Source: Parascedosporium putredinis
Lineage: Eukaryota; Ascomycota; Sordariomycetes; Microascales; Microascaceae
Length of the DNA: 64,000 nucleotides
Assembly: GCA_949357655.1 (NCBI GenBank)
Contig: CASHTG010000008.1
Span: 434,001-498,000, forward strand
Direction of reading: 5' to 3'
In this document: in pieces, positions 14,345-25,993 of the stretch
Layout of the letters: every line of letters starts with the position of its first letter
Position numbering within the stretch: position 1 is the first letter of the stretch
Made by a program: the position numbers and the translations under genes
The notes under the pieces: model-generated
What the model saw: only the letters and a program-made list of their open reading frames with translations
Told to the model about the DNA's origin: nothing
Database searches by the model: none

Positions 14345-16751
14345 ATGCTTCCTGCTGAATTAGTAGCGGAATGGTCCGCACTTTGGGCTTCTATCCATCC
14401 CCACAAGACGACCTTGCAGCTTCTCCTAAGCACAGAGGTCATGCTCAAAGAACGATCGAATTGTAGGCCCACTACCGCGTATCAAGGTTATCGCTTCTAT
14501 ACATAACCCCTTCAGATTCCCGGCTTACTTGAGGTTATACGGGTGCCGCCAGCCGCCATTGTCCTAGTAAGCAACGCAGCGGAGTAAAAGTGGTTTCATG
14601 GTATGACCTCGACGTAGTAAGGCCGTACTGCTTGAAGGGTTGGTGCACCGGGCAACGTGGAACGTGAAATCTGCGAAATCTGAGGGCTCTATATATCTGC
14701 TCACCGCTGACCGTTGAAGCTAGATATCTCTAGCCATATCTTTCTGTTATCCTTGAGCCTTGCGAGCGCTTACCATCTTGATGGAGTTGGCGCTTTTGGA
14801 ATTCGGGTTAATGCATCCTCAAGTCCATGAGATGGACTAATCTCGATAGTCAATGGGTTTGAACAAGATCTATCGGGGTCGTAGGTGCGGCCACGTGTAA
14901 GTTGGCATGGCCGAGTCCCAAATCGTCGCAGGATCCCGTGACGTAAAACAATGCTCGTTTCCATCTAAGAGCCATATTGTGCCTCTCGGTCACCCATGCT
15001 CTAGTTCTTGAAGAAGGCACGATGTTAACTATCCGTGCACACCAGAATTTTCGTGTGGTACTCACATTAGGCATCCTGATACACCTTGGGGGTCACATAC
15101 AGCAAAACAAATCCAACAGGCAGAAACGGTAGGGTGGCCCAATATCAGACCAATGGGGCTTTCCGACACTGACAAGATGTCAGATAGGCCCCATGTCCGG
15201 TGTCATCCAACCGAACAAGCTTCCGTTCGGATTAGACTAGCCCCGCCTTCTTTCGGAGCGAATATCCTTGGCCATGCCCACCCCGGAAACAAGAGATCTC
15301 ATGTATTTGTGATCACTGGATGAACCACAGCTAGCAGGTGCGGTGCCTTGAGTATCATCCGTCGAGGTGTTTCTTGTTTCCCGATCCGATATTGAAGGAT
15401 AATTGACGCGGCCTGACAGGGGCTCAACATGGGCAGGGGCATGCATGAAGCCTATACCTAGCTGGAAACACTCCTGGGCGTTGAAAATGGCAACACCATG
15501 TAGCACACAAATCTTTCTGGGTTTCAGACAGGACTATCTCTAGTCCTACCTGAAGGCTCTTTCACATTCGACTGGTGGCCGAGCTACAAAGGAAGGGCAT
15601 CCCTCTGTAGATGCCGGCGCGGCAAGCATCGTGATGCTACTGAGGTGTGAGACTTGTGCAACGGACTAGTTCCCGGCTACCCAATTCCAAATCGTGGGTA
15701 CTGAATAGTTTGTCGGCCAACACTCGAGGCATTATCATCTTCGATAGCCCTGGGAGACCAATCCTCCAGGCGAATGCACGTCTCTGATCTCAGAAGCCGA
15801 GATACCGATGGGTAGCCTAACTTCACCCAACCCAGCTGTGTCACCAGTCCCCGCAATGAGAATCTCAATAGTGTTAGCGAAAACGTATGATGTCGATTCT
15901 CCGAGCTTCTACAAAGGCGAGCCAACTTCATTATCAGTTGCTTATAAATACGTCGGATCCTAGTTCCCGTTTGAGAAAGCGACATGCCTGGTGTAGCTCT
16001 GCCCTCTCGAGGAAGCGGCCTCACCATCCACCGGTCGACCAAGATGACTTGGGCGGCCAGCGATCTTGTCATCATCGATTTCCTTGCTGCAAGGAGCCAT
16101 AATATCGGGTCGATTATTCCCCGCGAACGTGTACGGTTGAGGGGAAATAGGCCGCAGCAGCCTCTTGATTTACCAGAGGGCAGGAGCTCGTGCCTTACTC
16201 TTTCACCCTTCAACATACGTCTTCACGGTGGCTTGTGTGGTTGAAGCACACGGGGCTGCCTGGAATGGAAGATGCGGGCCGGTGGGCCGGTGGACGACGT
16301 GTAGTCTTGCTGCGCGAGAAACCCGCTGCATAGGACATTGATGGGACGAGCGGAGATATCTCAGGCTATTGATCCAATTGATCGTTGATGGGAGGGGGCA
16401 GGCCACCGGTCGGGGGTCGTGCTTGGGCTTATGGAGCCTGCGAGCCGGTCGCGATTTCCGCATGGGTGGGTGTCCGGCCGGGGATTCATGTGCGGGGAAG
16501 GAGGGACTGCTTGACAAGATGGGCAGGTGAAGGATTCGCGGATTGATTTTGGAGAGTATATGAAGGGACGAACATCCATAGCAAACTCACGAGTCAGAAC
16601 CGTTTTCTCCGTCAAGCTCACGATAATCGACCTTTTGATCCAACGATTGATTTTTTTGATTTTGAGAAAAAGGAAAAGCCCCCTTCTCGTTCCTTGCCGT
16701 TCTAACCTCATTTTCAGAGGGCACCAGAAACTTACGGCACGAGTTACGACA

Positions 16752-17527
16752 ATGGCATTCATTCGGCCATACCAAGAGAAAGACTTTGAGCAGGTGGCAC
16801 ACATCGTAAGTCCCATCTCTAGCCTACACTTCTCTTGGCCGGCGTTCGACTAACGAAAACCTTCCGCTCCCCACCCCTCACCGCAAAGTGTCGCGTCACG
16901 CTCCCAGACTCACTTTCCATCTTCCCCGCCATCGTCAAGCTCGCCCCCTACGTCTGGGCCCACCAATTTACCCACCTCTCCCTCCACCTGCTTCGTCCTC
17001 GACGACGGCACCGGAAAAGCGGTAGGCTACGTCGTCGGCACGCCCTCCATCCCCGCCTTTGTCGCCGCCTACCCCTCCTTTACCTCCTCGGTCCTCCGCC
17101 GCGACGGCATCGCAGACCTCGGCCAGAGCCCCGGTACGAATGGGCCATCCCCGAAGGGAGGAGGGCGCGGGGCACGCCGACCCGCGATGCCTGACGCAGC
17201 TGGCGCACGATGGCCGCCGGCTCCTCTGGGAGGGTAGGGAGGGCTTGGTGGCCGAGTACGGCGCCACGCTGCACATTGACCTCGAGGAGCAGTGGAGGAG
17301 CGGCGGGTGGGGCAAGAAACTGATTGAGGCGTACGTGAAAGCTGCGAGGGAGAGCTGGGAGGAGGACGGAGCGACCCCGGGGGCCCGGGGAGGGTGCGGG
17401 GAGAGGAGTGCACGTGGTGATCGGCGGGGATAATGGCAAGGTGGTGGGGTTCTATGAGAGGTGTGGGTTTACGCTGCTGGAAGGGGGAGAGAAGGAGGGA
17501 TCGATTTGGATGGGAAGGAAACTCTGA
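16752..17527 (+). CDS. GNAT-family N-acetyltransferase
   Basis: Exon 1 (16752-16805) encodes MAFIRPYQEKDFEQVAHI. A canonical intron, GTAAGT to AAAG, covers 16806-16888. Exon 2 begins CRVTLPDSLSIFPAIVKLAPYVW and continues through a FVLDDGTGKAVGYVVGTP strand pair, a LTQLAHDGRRLLWEG region, then GATLHIDLEEQWRSGGWGKKLIE and VIGGDNGKVVGFYERCGF. The last two blocks are the acetyl-CoA pyrophosphate-binding motif A (R-x-x-G-x-G/W-like, here RSGGWGKK) and motif B of GNAT enzymes, which transfer acetyl from acetyl-CoA to an amine. The substrate cannot be told. Frame breaks lie near 16975-16983, 17128, 17173 and 17390, all in C or G runs. With six bases restored the product is about 232 aa, normal for the family. 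The stop is TGA at 17525-17527. Confidence 0.82.
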
Positions 17528-19393
17528 GCCGGGGATGGAAAAAGAGGGGGTGGGCGGGGTGGGAGGTATGCGCAGAGTGATGCGACCTTTTGGAGACGCC
17601 GTGGGCTCCAAGTAAAGAGGGTGTGTGGGTGGGTTGCAGCAGCTCGATGCGAGATGCGAGAGGCTTTGGCGTGCAGATGCGCAGAGTGCCCTCCTTCATC
17701 TTGCGGCTCTTTATATATATCAGACCATTCATAGCCCATAACCTTTTCATATCAATCCACGCCTCTTCGTTTTGCTTAGCTCGAGAAGTAAGAGCAGAGG
17801 GGGACACGCGTGACTACGCAAGATGGGAGCTATGAATACAAGATCGTCAGGGCTAAACTATAAGCATGTAGGGTGTGTTTGGCTCTAGAGTCTAACGTAG
17901 TGTTTAGGTTTGGCAATCATACTACTCTAGCTTGGAGGGCACCATTCCACGATGGACGTCTTTTGTGTACGTTGAGCGTTGAGTTCGTGAGTTCACTGGT
18001 GGCTCATCTGCTGTCCTTACGGAACCTTCTCTTGTTTGTTTCATTCTCCTCCAAGTTATTTGTTCATGATTCATCACCGGCTGGGAAACGCAGGCTGGCA
18101 AAGACAGCTGCTGAAGGTTTAAAAATCTTTAAGGTATCGCGGGGGTATATTTGCTTCTATCTAGAAAGCCTTTTGAGCTCGTAGCCCAAGGGGGCAAAGA
18201 ATCGAATCAAGACAAATAAACCGATAACGCCGGGGGTATTCCATCGCTTTTTCGCTTTGCAAGCCGTAAAAGTCTGAACCACTCTTCTTCCTCCCTTCAC
18301 TCTCATTCGCTACGCTCATCCCTCCCATAACATTCGTTTTCCATCACCTCCGATAGTTTCGAGCTATCTGCCAGATTAAAAACCTGCGATGGAGAATTGA
18401 AAACTCTTCCTGTGTTTCCGGCCGATCGTGATAATGAGCTACTCTGGCCGGATAGTCGTGATGGCGGCTGAGTAGGTTGGAGAGCAATCTTTATTCCTTG
18501 ACAACCGCTTCAGATATGATCATGAAAGCAAGAGGAGCGCGTGAGCCAATTTGCAGAGTCGCCTGGCGGCGGCTCTTGACAAAGGTGGCACAGGTCGCGC
18601 ATTTCCATTCTTAATTGGCGTTGAAAGCCAATCCCAATGTTGGATTGAATGACATTCTCTGTTTGCTTTTCGGATATCGAGCAAGCCCCGCGGTGATAAG
18701 AAGAAAAAGTGAATTCCGGTTTGTTGCATGAGTGCTGGACAATCTCGGGAATCATCGGCTTCCTGGAGATCGGTCAGTTTGGCACATCATATTGGGTGCA
18801 TGGCTGAATGCTGAGTGGATGGATGGGTGGGTGTGGTGCGGTGCGGGAGATGGAAGGAGAAACTCAAGCCACGCGCTCGTACCGCACACAGTGCAGAACA
18901 GTGCATGCAAGGGGAAGGCTCGGAAGGTACAAATGACGTCGTCTGCAGTCATTGCAGCCACTCAGAGGCAAGTAGGAGAATGAAGCGAAGGGAAGGAGCA
19001 AAGAAGGGCGATGGAGGGAGACCGCGTTTATTCACCGCGTTCGCCCGTTCATCCTAAGCAAGAGACGTAGCTCAATGCGCCCAGGGGGAGGAGGGTTTTG
19101 TGGAGATGTTGTTTCGAGAGGGCAGGTGGAGAGGAATAAACTGGGGATTGTTGTGGAACGAGGAACAAAACTTACCATGTTGTCGCTCAGTCCACATCGC
19201 CAACATCACGAGCCGGCTGCACCTTTTGCTCATCCCACGTCAACTTTCCTCACGTCCATTTTCGGGCCTTTGGTCATTGTCGCATCGCTCTCGGCGCTCT
19301 TGCGAGCTATCATCGCACTCCCACGCTCCTCTCCGTTGTCCGCCGTCTTCTCTATCACTCCCTACGCATCACACCAGTCCGCGCTGGGCGAAC
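17528..19393. other. Intergenic region, nothing recognised
   Basis: No frame with coding character. Near 17713-17722 there is a TATATATA-like sequence and near 18120-18180 an AT-rich patch. Open frames on the + strand over 19075-19449 are antisense to the microprotein gene and its 3' flank and show no conserved motif. Confidence 0.4.
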
Positions 19394-19491
19394 TTATACG
19401 CAGGTTTGGCATTCTTCGTGGCCGCACGAGGGGCAAGCGGTGCAGATGACGATCATGCTTCCGCACTTGCAGCAATGGGGGCGTAAGGCAT
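19394..19491 (-). CDS. Candidate cysteine-rich microprotein, 32 aa
   Basis: On the minus strand the ATG at 19491-19489 follows a CAA/TC-rich leader typical of fungal mRNAs (ACCTCCAAG-ATG). As given, the frame closes after 12 codons. The C5 run at codons 4-5 (GGGGG on the + strand, 19477-19481) sits where other genes here have lost one C. With one C restored, the frame is open for 32 residues to TAA (19396-19394), total length 99 nt. The product starts MPYAPHCCKCG and ends with a C-x2-C-x2-CGH-x2-C-x2-C pattern, with eight Cys and two His, so zinc binding is likely. The pattern recalls a short CCxCG...CxxCGHxxCxxC motif seen in uncharacterised ascomycete proteins (family recollection, not searched). 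A TATAAAT lies 184-190 bp upstream. It could extend if the GTATAAGT at the stop is a splice donor. Confidence 0.55.
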
Positions 19492-22400
19492 CTTGGAGGT
19501 GGAAGAGGTATTGTGATAAGTAAGATATAAGTTTGGATAATGTTTGGTTGGAAAGGTTAACTCGAGGTTGTTAGTTCTTGGAAAGAGGATGATTGAGTTT
19601 GGTTGAAGGATATGAAATGGGGAATGGTGGGAGAAGGAAGGGAACAGACGAGAAATGGAGGAGGAAACTCGGAGATTTATAAACCGAGAATGGCAAGGTA
19701 ACGATGTGGAGGGAAGGGCTGTTGGGATGGTGTGGGAGAAGGCGAAACTAAGGCAGACCCTCGAATTTTCCATACCCCACAGGACGAGCTCATTGATGAG
19801 TTTGAGCCGAACAAAGTTGATGTCCAAAGAAAAGGAAAAAGAAGGCCAATACAGGCTAATGATAGGCTGCCCCGATGTTACTCCCCTAGACCATTGATCA
19901 ATCGCAGCACACGCCAGGAGTGGGGAGACACAGCCGCTGATTTCTGGGTTGGCTCTGGTGCAGCGCATGCGTGCCCACGCAGTAAATGGTGGGGGATGCC
20001 AAAGATCGGAAGTGAATCAGGTAGGCGCAACCAAGGGTCGGCGCCAAAAGAAGAAAAATAGGGCGGGATTGCCCTGGGGAATACAGGCAAAGAAGCGGTC
20101 TCTAGCCCTGACGCAAAACCAAGAAAGTCGGGTTCCGTTTTATTTTCGTGCTGTGTCGCCACCCGGACCCTGCAGCAGGGTGCGATCTCCTGTGTGCCGG
20201 GAGCCAGAGTTGAAGGAACCACAATTTTGTGGTGGTGGGGGCGTGGGAGACTTTGGATCCCCCTCCTCCACAGGGCCTCGAACAAGACTGGAGGTTCGGA
20301 GGAAGGCCGCACGAGACGAGGTGAGCCCCAGAAAAGGAAAAGGGCCTTTGTGTGGTTCACCGAGTCCAACTGGCTGCGCTAACGGGGCTCTCGGAAAAGA
20401 CCATTTTTGAGACTAAAAAAACTTGAGGCGTGTCTGGTTCAAATTCGGGGTTCACTGGGGACTATTCCCCACGCCCAATGTACGAACCTTTCGCCTTTGA
20501 TCAAGCGAGTCTCTCAATTCCTCTCACAGAGGCGCAGGAAGGAGAGCGGCTTGAGGGCTGTCCAGCCTGGCTATTGTTGTCGATGCTTGCTCCAGTTTCA
20601 GCAGCGCTAGACGCAGCACCAGACGCAGCGTCACCGGCTCTTGGCGGAACTCCTTGCTGCAAGTCGCCGGCATCTCTCTTCCAGATGTGCCCTACCCCAA
20701 GCTTCGGCGGGGCTCTGGTCCGCTGGTGATGGCTGCCTATTTGGGGTAATTTTTCAAAACCAGACGCTATGATTGGCGGGCGTGGTCCATCGGAGATGCC
20801 CACTTTGTGGGGTTTGGTCTTCTTGGCAGTTGGGTAATGAGATTGGTCTCGACCAACTCCTTGCCTCATGTTCAAATTGGGAAAATGCTCGGGAGGAAGA
20901 GGAAGGCACAATGGAGGGAGTGATGGATGACCGCATTGATGAACCATCGTGGACTGGCCCCTTGTTTTCATTAATTTACAATGTGCAATTACGGCATTAG
21001 AACGGCCCTTCTCACGCGACACCAGCACGCTTGGCTGTACTTTATAAATGATGATGATGATGTTATTCCAGCTACCGGGATCGCCTGCGAACAACCGACC
21101 ACTTTGCATTAATAAAAGAGAAATTAATAACAGCACAGCAATGTGTCAATATCGGCCGGCGTCTGCAAAAGCAGCGAGGGGAGACTCGGCGGATGCAAAG
21201 TCGGCAAGCCCCAACCTCAACATTCCGGAACTCAAACCCCGAAGGGAGCGAGAGGGAAAGAATCCAGCTCCTTGAAAATCCCTTTTTTCGTGAAGCCGGG
21301 ATTGAAGGGTGGGCGTTGCAGAAGAATGGGGAGAGGGGGTGGGGTAAAAAAAAAATTCCAACAAGGAAAGAACCAAAGAAAAAAACCAAAATCGTCGAGT
21401 CAGATCGGTTGCTGGCTTCTTACTCGTCCGCAAGTTTTAGTTATGGGAAAGAAATACCAAATGCAAATGAGGCTGGAGGGCCCTGAAGATAAGGTTTCTG
21501 CGCCGGCTTGGCTGAGGCGAGTTCCACTGACACACCGAACAGCCGAGCAAAGCAGCGGTCCCCGTTGGTCTGGTCGATGATTGGCCCATGTCTCCGGGAG
21601 GAACTTTGGTGCAGTCGACTACTGACAAGCATGGAAGCCACTGCGCGCGCAGACACGACAGATCCATGACTGTACGTCCCGCACCTCGACCAAACGGATA
21701 ACAAGGACACGAAAATCATCCCACCAACTCCAATATCAAAGTGGGCTTTTTCCAGCCTGATGCTCATCTGTTGTGGGCGGTTCTCTGCGTTTTCAGCTTG
21801 TTGGGACGTCAGACGGGCAGACCAGTGGTACGAACGTCGCCTGGGCCAAAAACAAGACAAGAGAAAAAGAAAAGAAAAGGAAAAAAGAGAGAGGGAAGAA
21901 TGAAAGGGATAACGACAATCCCCCTCAAGCTGGCCATACTCTCCTCTCATAAGCGCTCCCACCTGGCTTTGTTGCCCACATCTAGTATCCTGGAGTTGAT
22001 CTTCAAAAATGCTGAGCCACACTGGCATTCTCCTGGAAAAGGGCAACTTCATACTTTACACTGATGGTTGTGACCTATGAGACTAAAGCCATCAAAAGGG
22101 ATCGCCAAAGTCATGGGATGAATACCCCATACGCCCTAGTTTCTGTTTGCCTCCACCCGTTTCCACTACGACACATGCATCCAAGCTATCTTTCAACTTG
22201 ACGCCTGCTCAATCGAAACTCCGAACCAAAAGCTTTCCACATTCGGAAAGATTGACGTAGTGCCCACGATGTGTCGTTTTGGCCACCCCTTGACGCGCCA
22301 AAAGTCTGCCCTAGGACCGGGAAGACCCGTTCCCAGGTCCGGCAGGCGAACAATCAACAAAAAGAGTCTCTCTCCCTTGTCAAGAGCGCTGCTGCGGCCA

Positions 22401-25400
22401 GCAATGTGGAGAGGGGAGAGGGGAAAAGGACCCCTATTTCCTCCCCGCTCGCACTCAGGTGATGCGTGACGACGCGAAGGTTTGGGCAATGTCTGATGTT
22501 GTTAGCTTCGAGCTGGGCTCCTCTGGGCAAAAAGGTATGCTCGACAGGTTCAAAAGTCAGTATCGAGCACCTGAGTCAGTATCTTCTAGAATCCCGTTCG
22601 CCTCACTGGTGGTCCTATTTCTTCAGAACATGAATCTTTAGATTGGCGGTCTAGAATGGAGTCATCCATCGCCGTGTTGAAAGAGCTCTTGAATCTGACT
22701 CCTCGCAGAATTTCAGGCGACGAGACCCGAATATGTATACAGTGTTCACCCTTTTATTCACACCTTCTCCGGATCGTGGCCACCTCCAAGACTCAGCCAC
22801 CCCCGCTAAATGGAGCCCCAAGAGAATGGGTACGGAGCCCTCTCGCGAATCTCCCCCAGAGCGCCGCGACCAACCAGGGTGGAAGCTGGTATTGCATGTG
22901 ATCACCGGATTGACATCCAAAGGAGAGGCAAAGGATCGCTGACGATTTCGGATCCGAGATTCCCCGAATTGGTGGCAGCGTCGTTGACATCAGCGCTAGA
23001 CAGAGAGGGCTGCGGTGTGCTTAGCGGGCTTGGTTTTCCATCGACGTATGCCGAGACATGAAACGTCCGTCTTGAAGCGCTAAGCAGTCATCTCCATCAA
23101 CATCCGTCATAATCCTCGGATCGGGTTCCGATACGAGGGATGACAGAAGGTTTTCGGCCTCTAGACGGGGGTGCGCGTGACGTCGGACTCGGCGATCCAA
23201 TTATCCCCGGCAAAGAAACCCCTTTTGCGCTGAGGATAGCCCGTTTTAATACGCCGTCGGCTCGATTTGCTCAGAGGTATCTGGTTTAGAAGTCCGCCGT
23301 AGCCTTGTGGCGTCTTATCAACGAATCGCTGGTTTCTGGTAAAGACGGTGCTTGATCGCCAGTATTCTTACTTACCCAGCGTTTCTAAACCCGTTCCCGG
23401 GTATCCATGGAAGCCTGCCGCCATTCTAGAAGCTATAGATGTTCACTGGGTAGTTTCATATCCCTTAGGACGCTCGTCTGCCAAGGTGCTTTGCTGTGCG
23501 TCGCGACTGCCAGGAGAAGCGTCACGCTACAGAGGTCGCCATGACGAAACTGACTGGTGAGGCTCAGGTCGTACACCGAGGCGTGGTATGAAAGCATGTC
23601 TCGTACAAGCGGAACCTGGGCCAACCCGTTCCACATGTAATCCTTCGACATACGTTCTTGCGCAACTTCTGATCACTGCTTCATTCATTTTCATGTTGTC
23701 ATCGACGTACACATCTCTTATAGGCCTGCTAGTGCGTAGCAGCGTCGTAGCTTTCGCTCAGAGCAAGCAACGCTCATGGTTTTTAGACAAATCTCTCCTC
23801 CTCCCGGGTTGCGCCGTCCGGGCCAAGTCCCTCACTAAATGCTCATTTCCCAGTGAGGCTCCCGAGCTTTAGAGCGTATCCCAAGCTGAAGGCACTCAAG
23901 AGTTTGATGCCATTGCTAAACACAGGTTCGAAACTGGCGACTTCTTATGGACCCACGTTATAAGCCGATGAGACTCAAAGGTCGAGCTTGTGCCATCTCA
24001 GAGCCGGTCTCGGCACTTGCACATGAGGCCAGCCCTTGTCGTCGTCCTGCCCGTCCTGCCTTGTGGGCTATAGGGCTTGGGATTGTATGGCTATCCTTGT
24101 CACCGCCCTTTCATGTGTAAATTCCAATTTCTGTTTGCAAGTGTAAATTGAATACACGGCATAGCGTAACATGATACGTGGATGTGTAAAATGTTAACAA
24201 GTCTGTTTGTTGTTACCACGCAAATCTATCTCAACGCTGCCACCCGGGGCTGATGCCTAGATTGTTGCTCTCAAGTCGCGCCCCGTCCTAGGAGCCATGA
24301 TGGGCTCTGGTAACAGGTCAAAGACACACGATGATATGGAGTATACGAAGGAGTGAAAGGAGTAGCGCATGCTTATTTCCTCAAGTGGAGCGATTACAAT
24401 CAGGACATCATCTTGAAATGTTTATTTGCTTGGACATCGTGCAGAAATGGAAATTAGGGAGAATACCCCTGTGGCGCAGTCTCGCTGCGGCGCAGTGGAA
24501 CCAGAAATCTCTCCGGCCGAGCAAGGAGTGGCGCAGGCGACGGGGAAGCTCAGATGTTGTGCGGGGAATAAACTGACGTGAGAGGGTAATAAGCGCTTTC
24601 ATTCTTGATCTCGAAAGGAGACAGCAACACCTACAAAAGCGATCTAGTTGGAAGCAAGGGATTATTTGTTTCCGTTCCTTTGATATAATACCTCTCTCGT
24701 TTGGGTGAGATCAGAGCTTTTTTCCAGTTCACAGGAGGCGATGATGGCTGGGCACGACGCCAAGTCCATGGGGTGGGGCGAATCCTAGAGAGCCATTGAA
24801 CTGAAGGCGGAACCTTAAGGAGAAAATAGGGGCTCTAATCAGGAGTTGGAGATCTCAGTTATGAGGGAATGAAGGCATACGAGGTTGAATGTCACTGGAA
24901 GGGCTCAAGAAGCTCAGCTAGGCCCTAGATTGAGGAGAAGATGCACATGGTGATGCGACTCACTCAGTCGGGAAGATTAATGGTGCCTAGCACAGCTGAC
25001 ACAGAAATTAGGTTGACCACAAAAACCCGCTTACCCGTTTCTCGCGATTCTCTCCCTTGAGAGCAAACCGCAACCGGCTGTAAAACCATCTTCTCTAGAT
25101 ATATTCTTCAAACTCTCATGTTTTTCCGCATTGTCGCAAGTTGCGAAACCTTGCCTGATCCAGCAGGCAGGACCGCTGCTTGCCTCGAGGGCTGTGCAGC
25201 GCAAGACGGGACTAGTGGTAGCTTCCCGGCACTCGAATCACTCTGCTAAGCTGTGTGTGGGCCAAGTGGACTTTCTCCTCGCAGGGACCCAGAATAATAG
25301 CATGCACGGAGGTGTGACTGTTCGCCAGGGCTGGGCTCAGCTCTTCCCCACCCCTCGGGTCCCCGCCATCCATGGCACTAGGATAGGGAAGAGTCGCCGG

Positions 25401-25993
25401 CGGACGGACTAGTTGGCTTCTTGGGAAAATCTAGGATCTAGGCAGGGAACCCCAATCTTGTCTCGTTGAGCCTCCTTCGCTTGGAGTGGATGTGGGTGTC
25501 GTGGCTGCGAACGGCTGCCTAGGCCGAAATGGACGATGGAGTGCCGTGCGCGAGGGATGGGAGGGTAAGGAGATAATATATATCAGGAGCTTTGGAAACC
25601 TCGCTGGGTATCTCGGGCTCGAGTTGTTTCCACGCCAGGCTAGACTGCTTCTTTCTTGAGTCTGCAAGTATTGGACGTCGCGCATTACGGTAGCTACCAA
25701 CTTGATTGAGCTTCTCTTCGAGCGAGAAGGGATTCTATGCACAACACAACCTTACTTTCATCGCCGCACGATTCCCTCCACGTTCAACCCTCGCGTTAGA
25801 AAAAAAAGCGCGCTGAAGCAGGTGACGCTACCGCTACTACTGCAATTATGGTAAGCCATGTGAATTCACCAGCAAGCATCGTCCACGTGGAGCGACAATA
25901 ATTGAGAGGGGAAATAATAAAACAGTGGATGTTTTCTAACCCAAGTTCCCAACGCGCAGGTTACCACTAGGGTCCCCATCCGCTTGAAGCCCG
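19492..25993. other. Long intergenic region upstream of the vWA-Hint gene
   Basis: The first 200-300 bases are probably the leader and promoter of the minus-strand microprotein. The rest holds only short open frames without codon bias, a (ATG)5 microsatellite at 21048-21062 and a purine tract near 21853-21905. Close to the right end, an ATG at 25848-25850 is followed at once by GTAAGC. A TTCTAAC branch-like site and a CAG at 25957-25959 lie downstream, giving a possible extra first exon for the vWA-Hint gene. Confidence 0.45.
19675..19681 (-). promoter_or_regulatory. TATA-like element upstream of microprotein
   Basis: TATAAAT on the minus strand, about 190 bp upstream of the ATG at 19491. 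It is followed by a C/T-rich stretch and then the A/C-rich leader, the usual order in fungal promoters. Assignment is by position only. Confidence 0.4.

Larger units (their letters stand above)
1728..16751. other. Long intergenic region, no credible gene on either strand
   Basis: About 15 kb in which open frames are short, lack the C-ending codon bias of the real genes here and match nothing I recognise. The left part (to about 2880) is pyrimidine-rich on the minus strand and probably holds the leader and promoter of the gene ending at 1727. Several polypurine/polypyrimidine tracts occur (3039-3080, 7928-7976, 8493-8531, 9138-9172, 10360-10398, 14314-14344), and an A/C-biased strand spans about 9953-10062. 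Base composition is not AT-rich, so an RIP-mutated transposon is not suggested. An unspliced or non-coding transcript, or a gene hidden by base errors, cannot be excluded. Confidence 0.5.

Noticed and set aside
14774..14776. Minus-strand ATG followed directly by GTAAGC, resembling a ribosomal protein first exon
   Set aside because: No acceptor followed by a coding frame with recognisable content was found downstream (towards 14400).
19075..19449. Plus-strand open frame with a hydrophobic segment, overlapping the microprotein
   Set aside because: No codon bias or motif. The minus strand offers a much better signal (leader, TATA, Cys pattern).
22490..24600. Possible transposon remnant in the gene-poor region
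   Set aside because: I found no terminal repeats, no transposase or reverse transcriptase motif and no AT bias that would indicate RIP.
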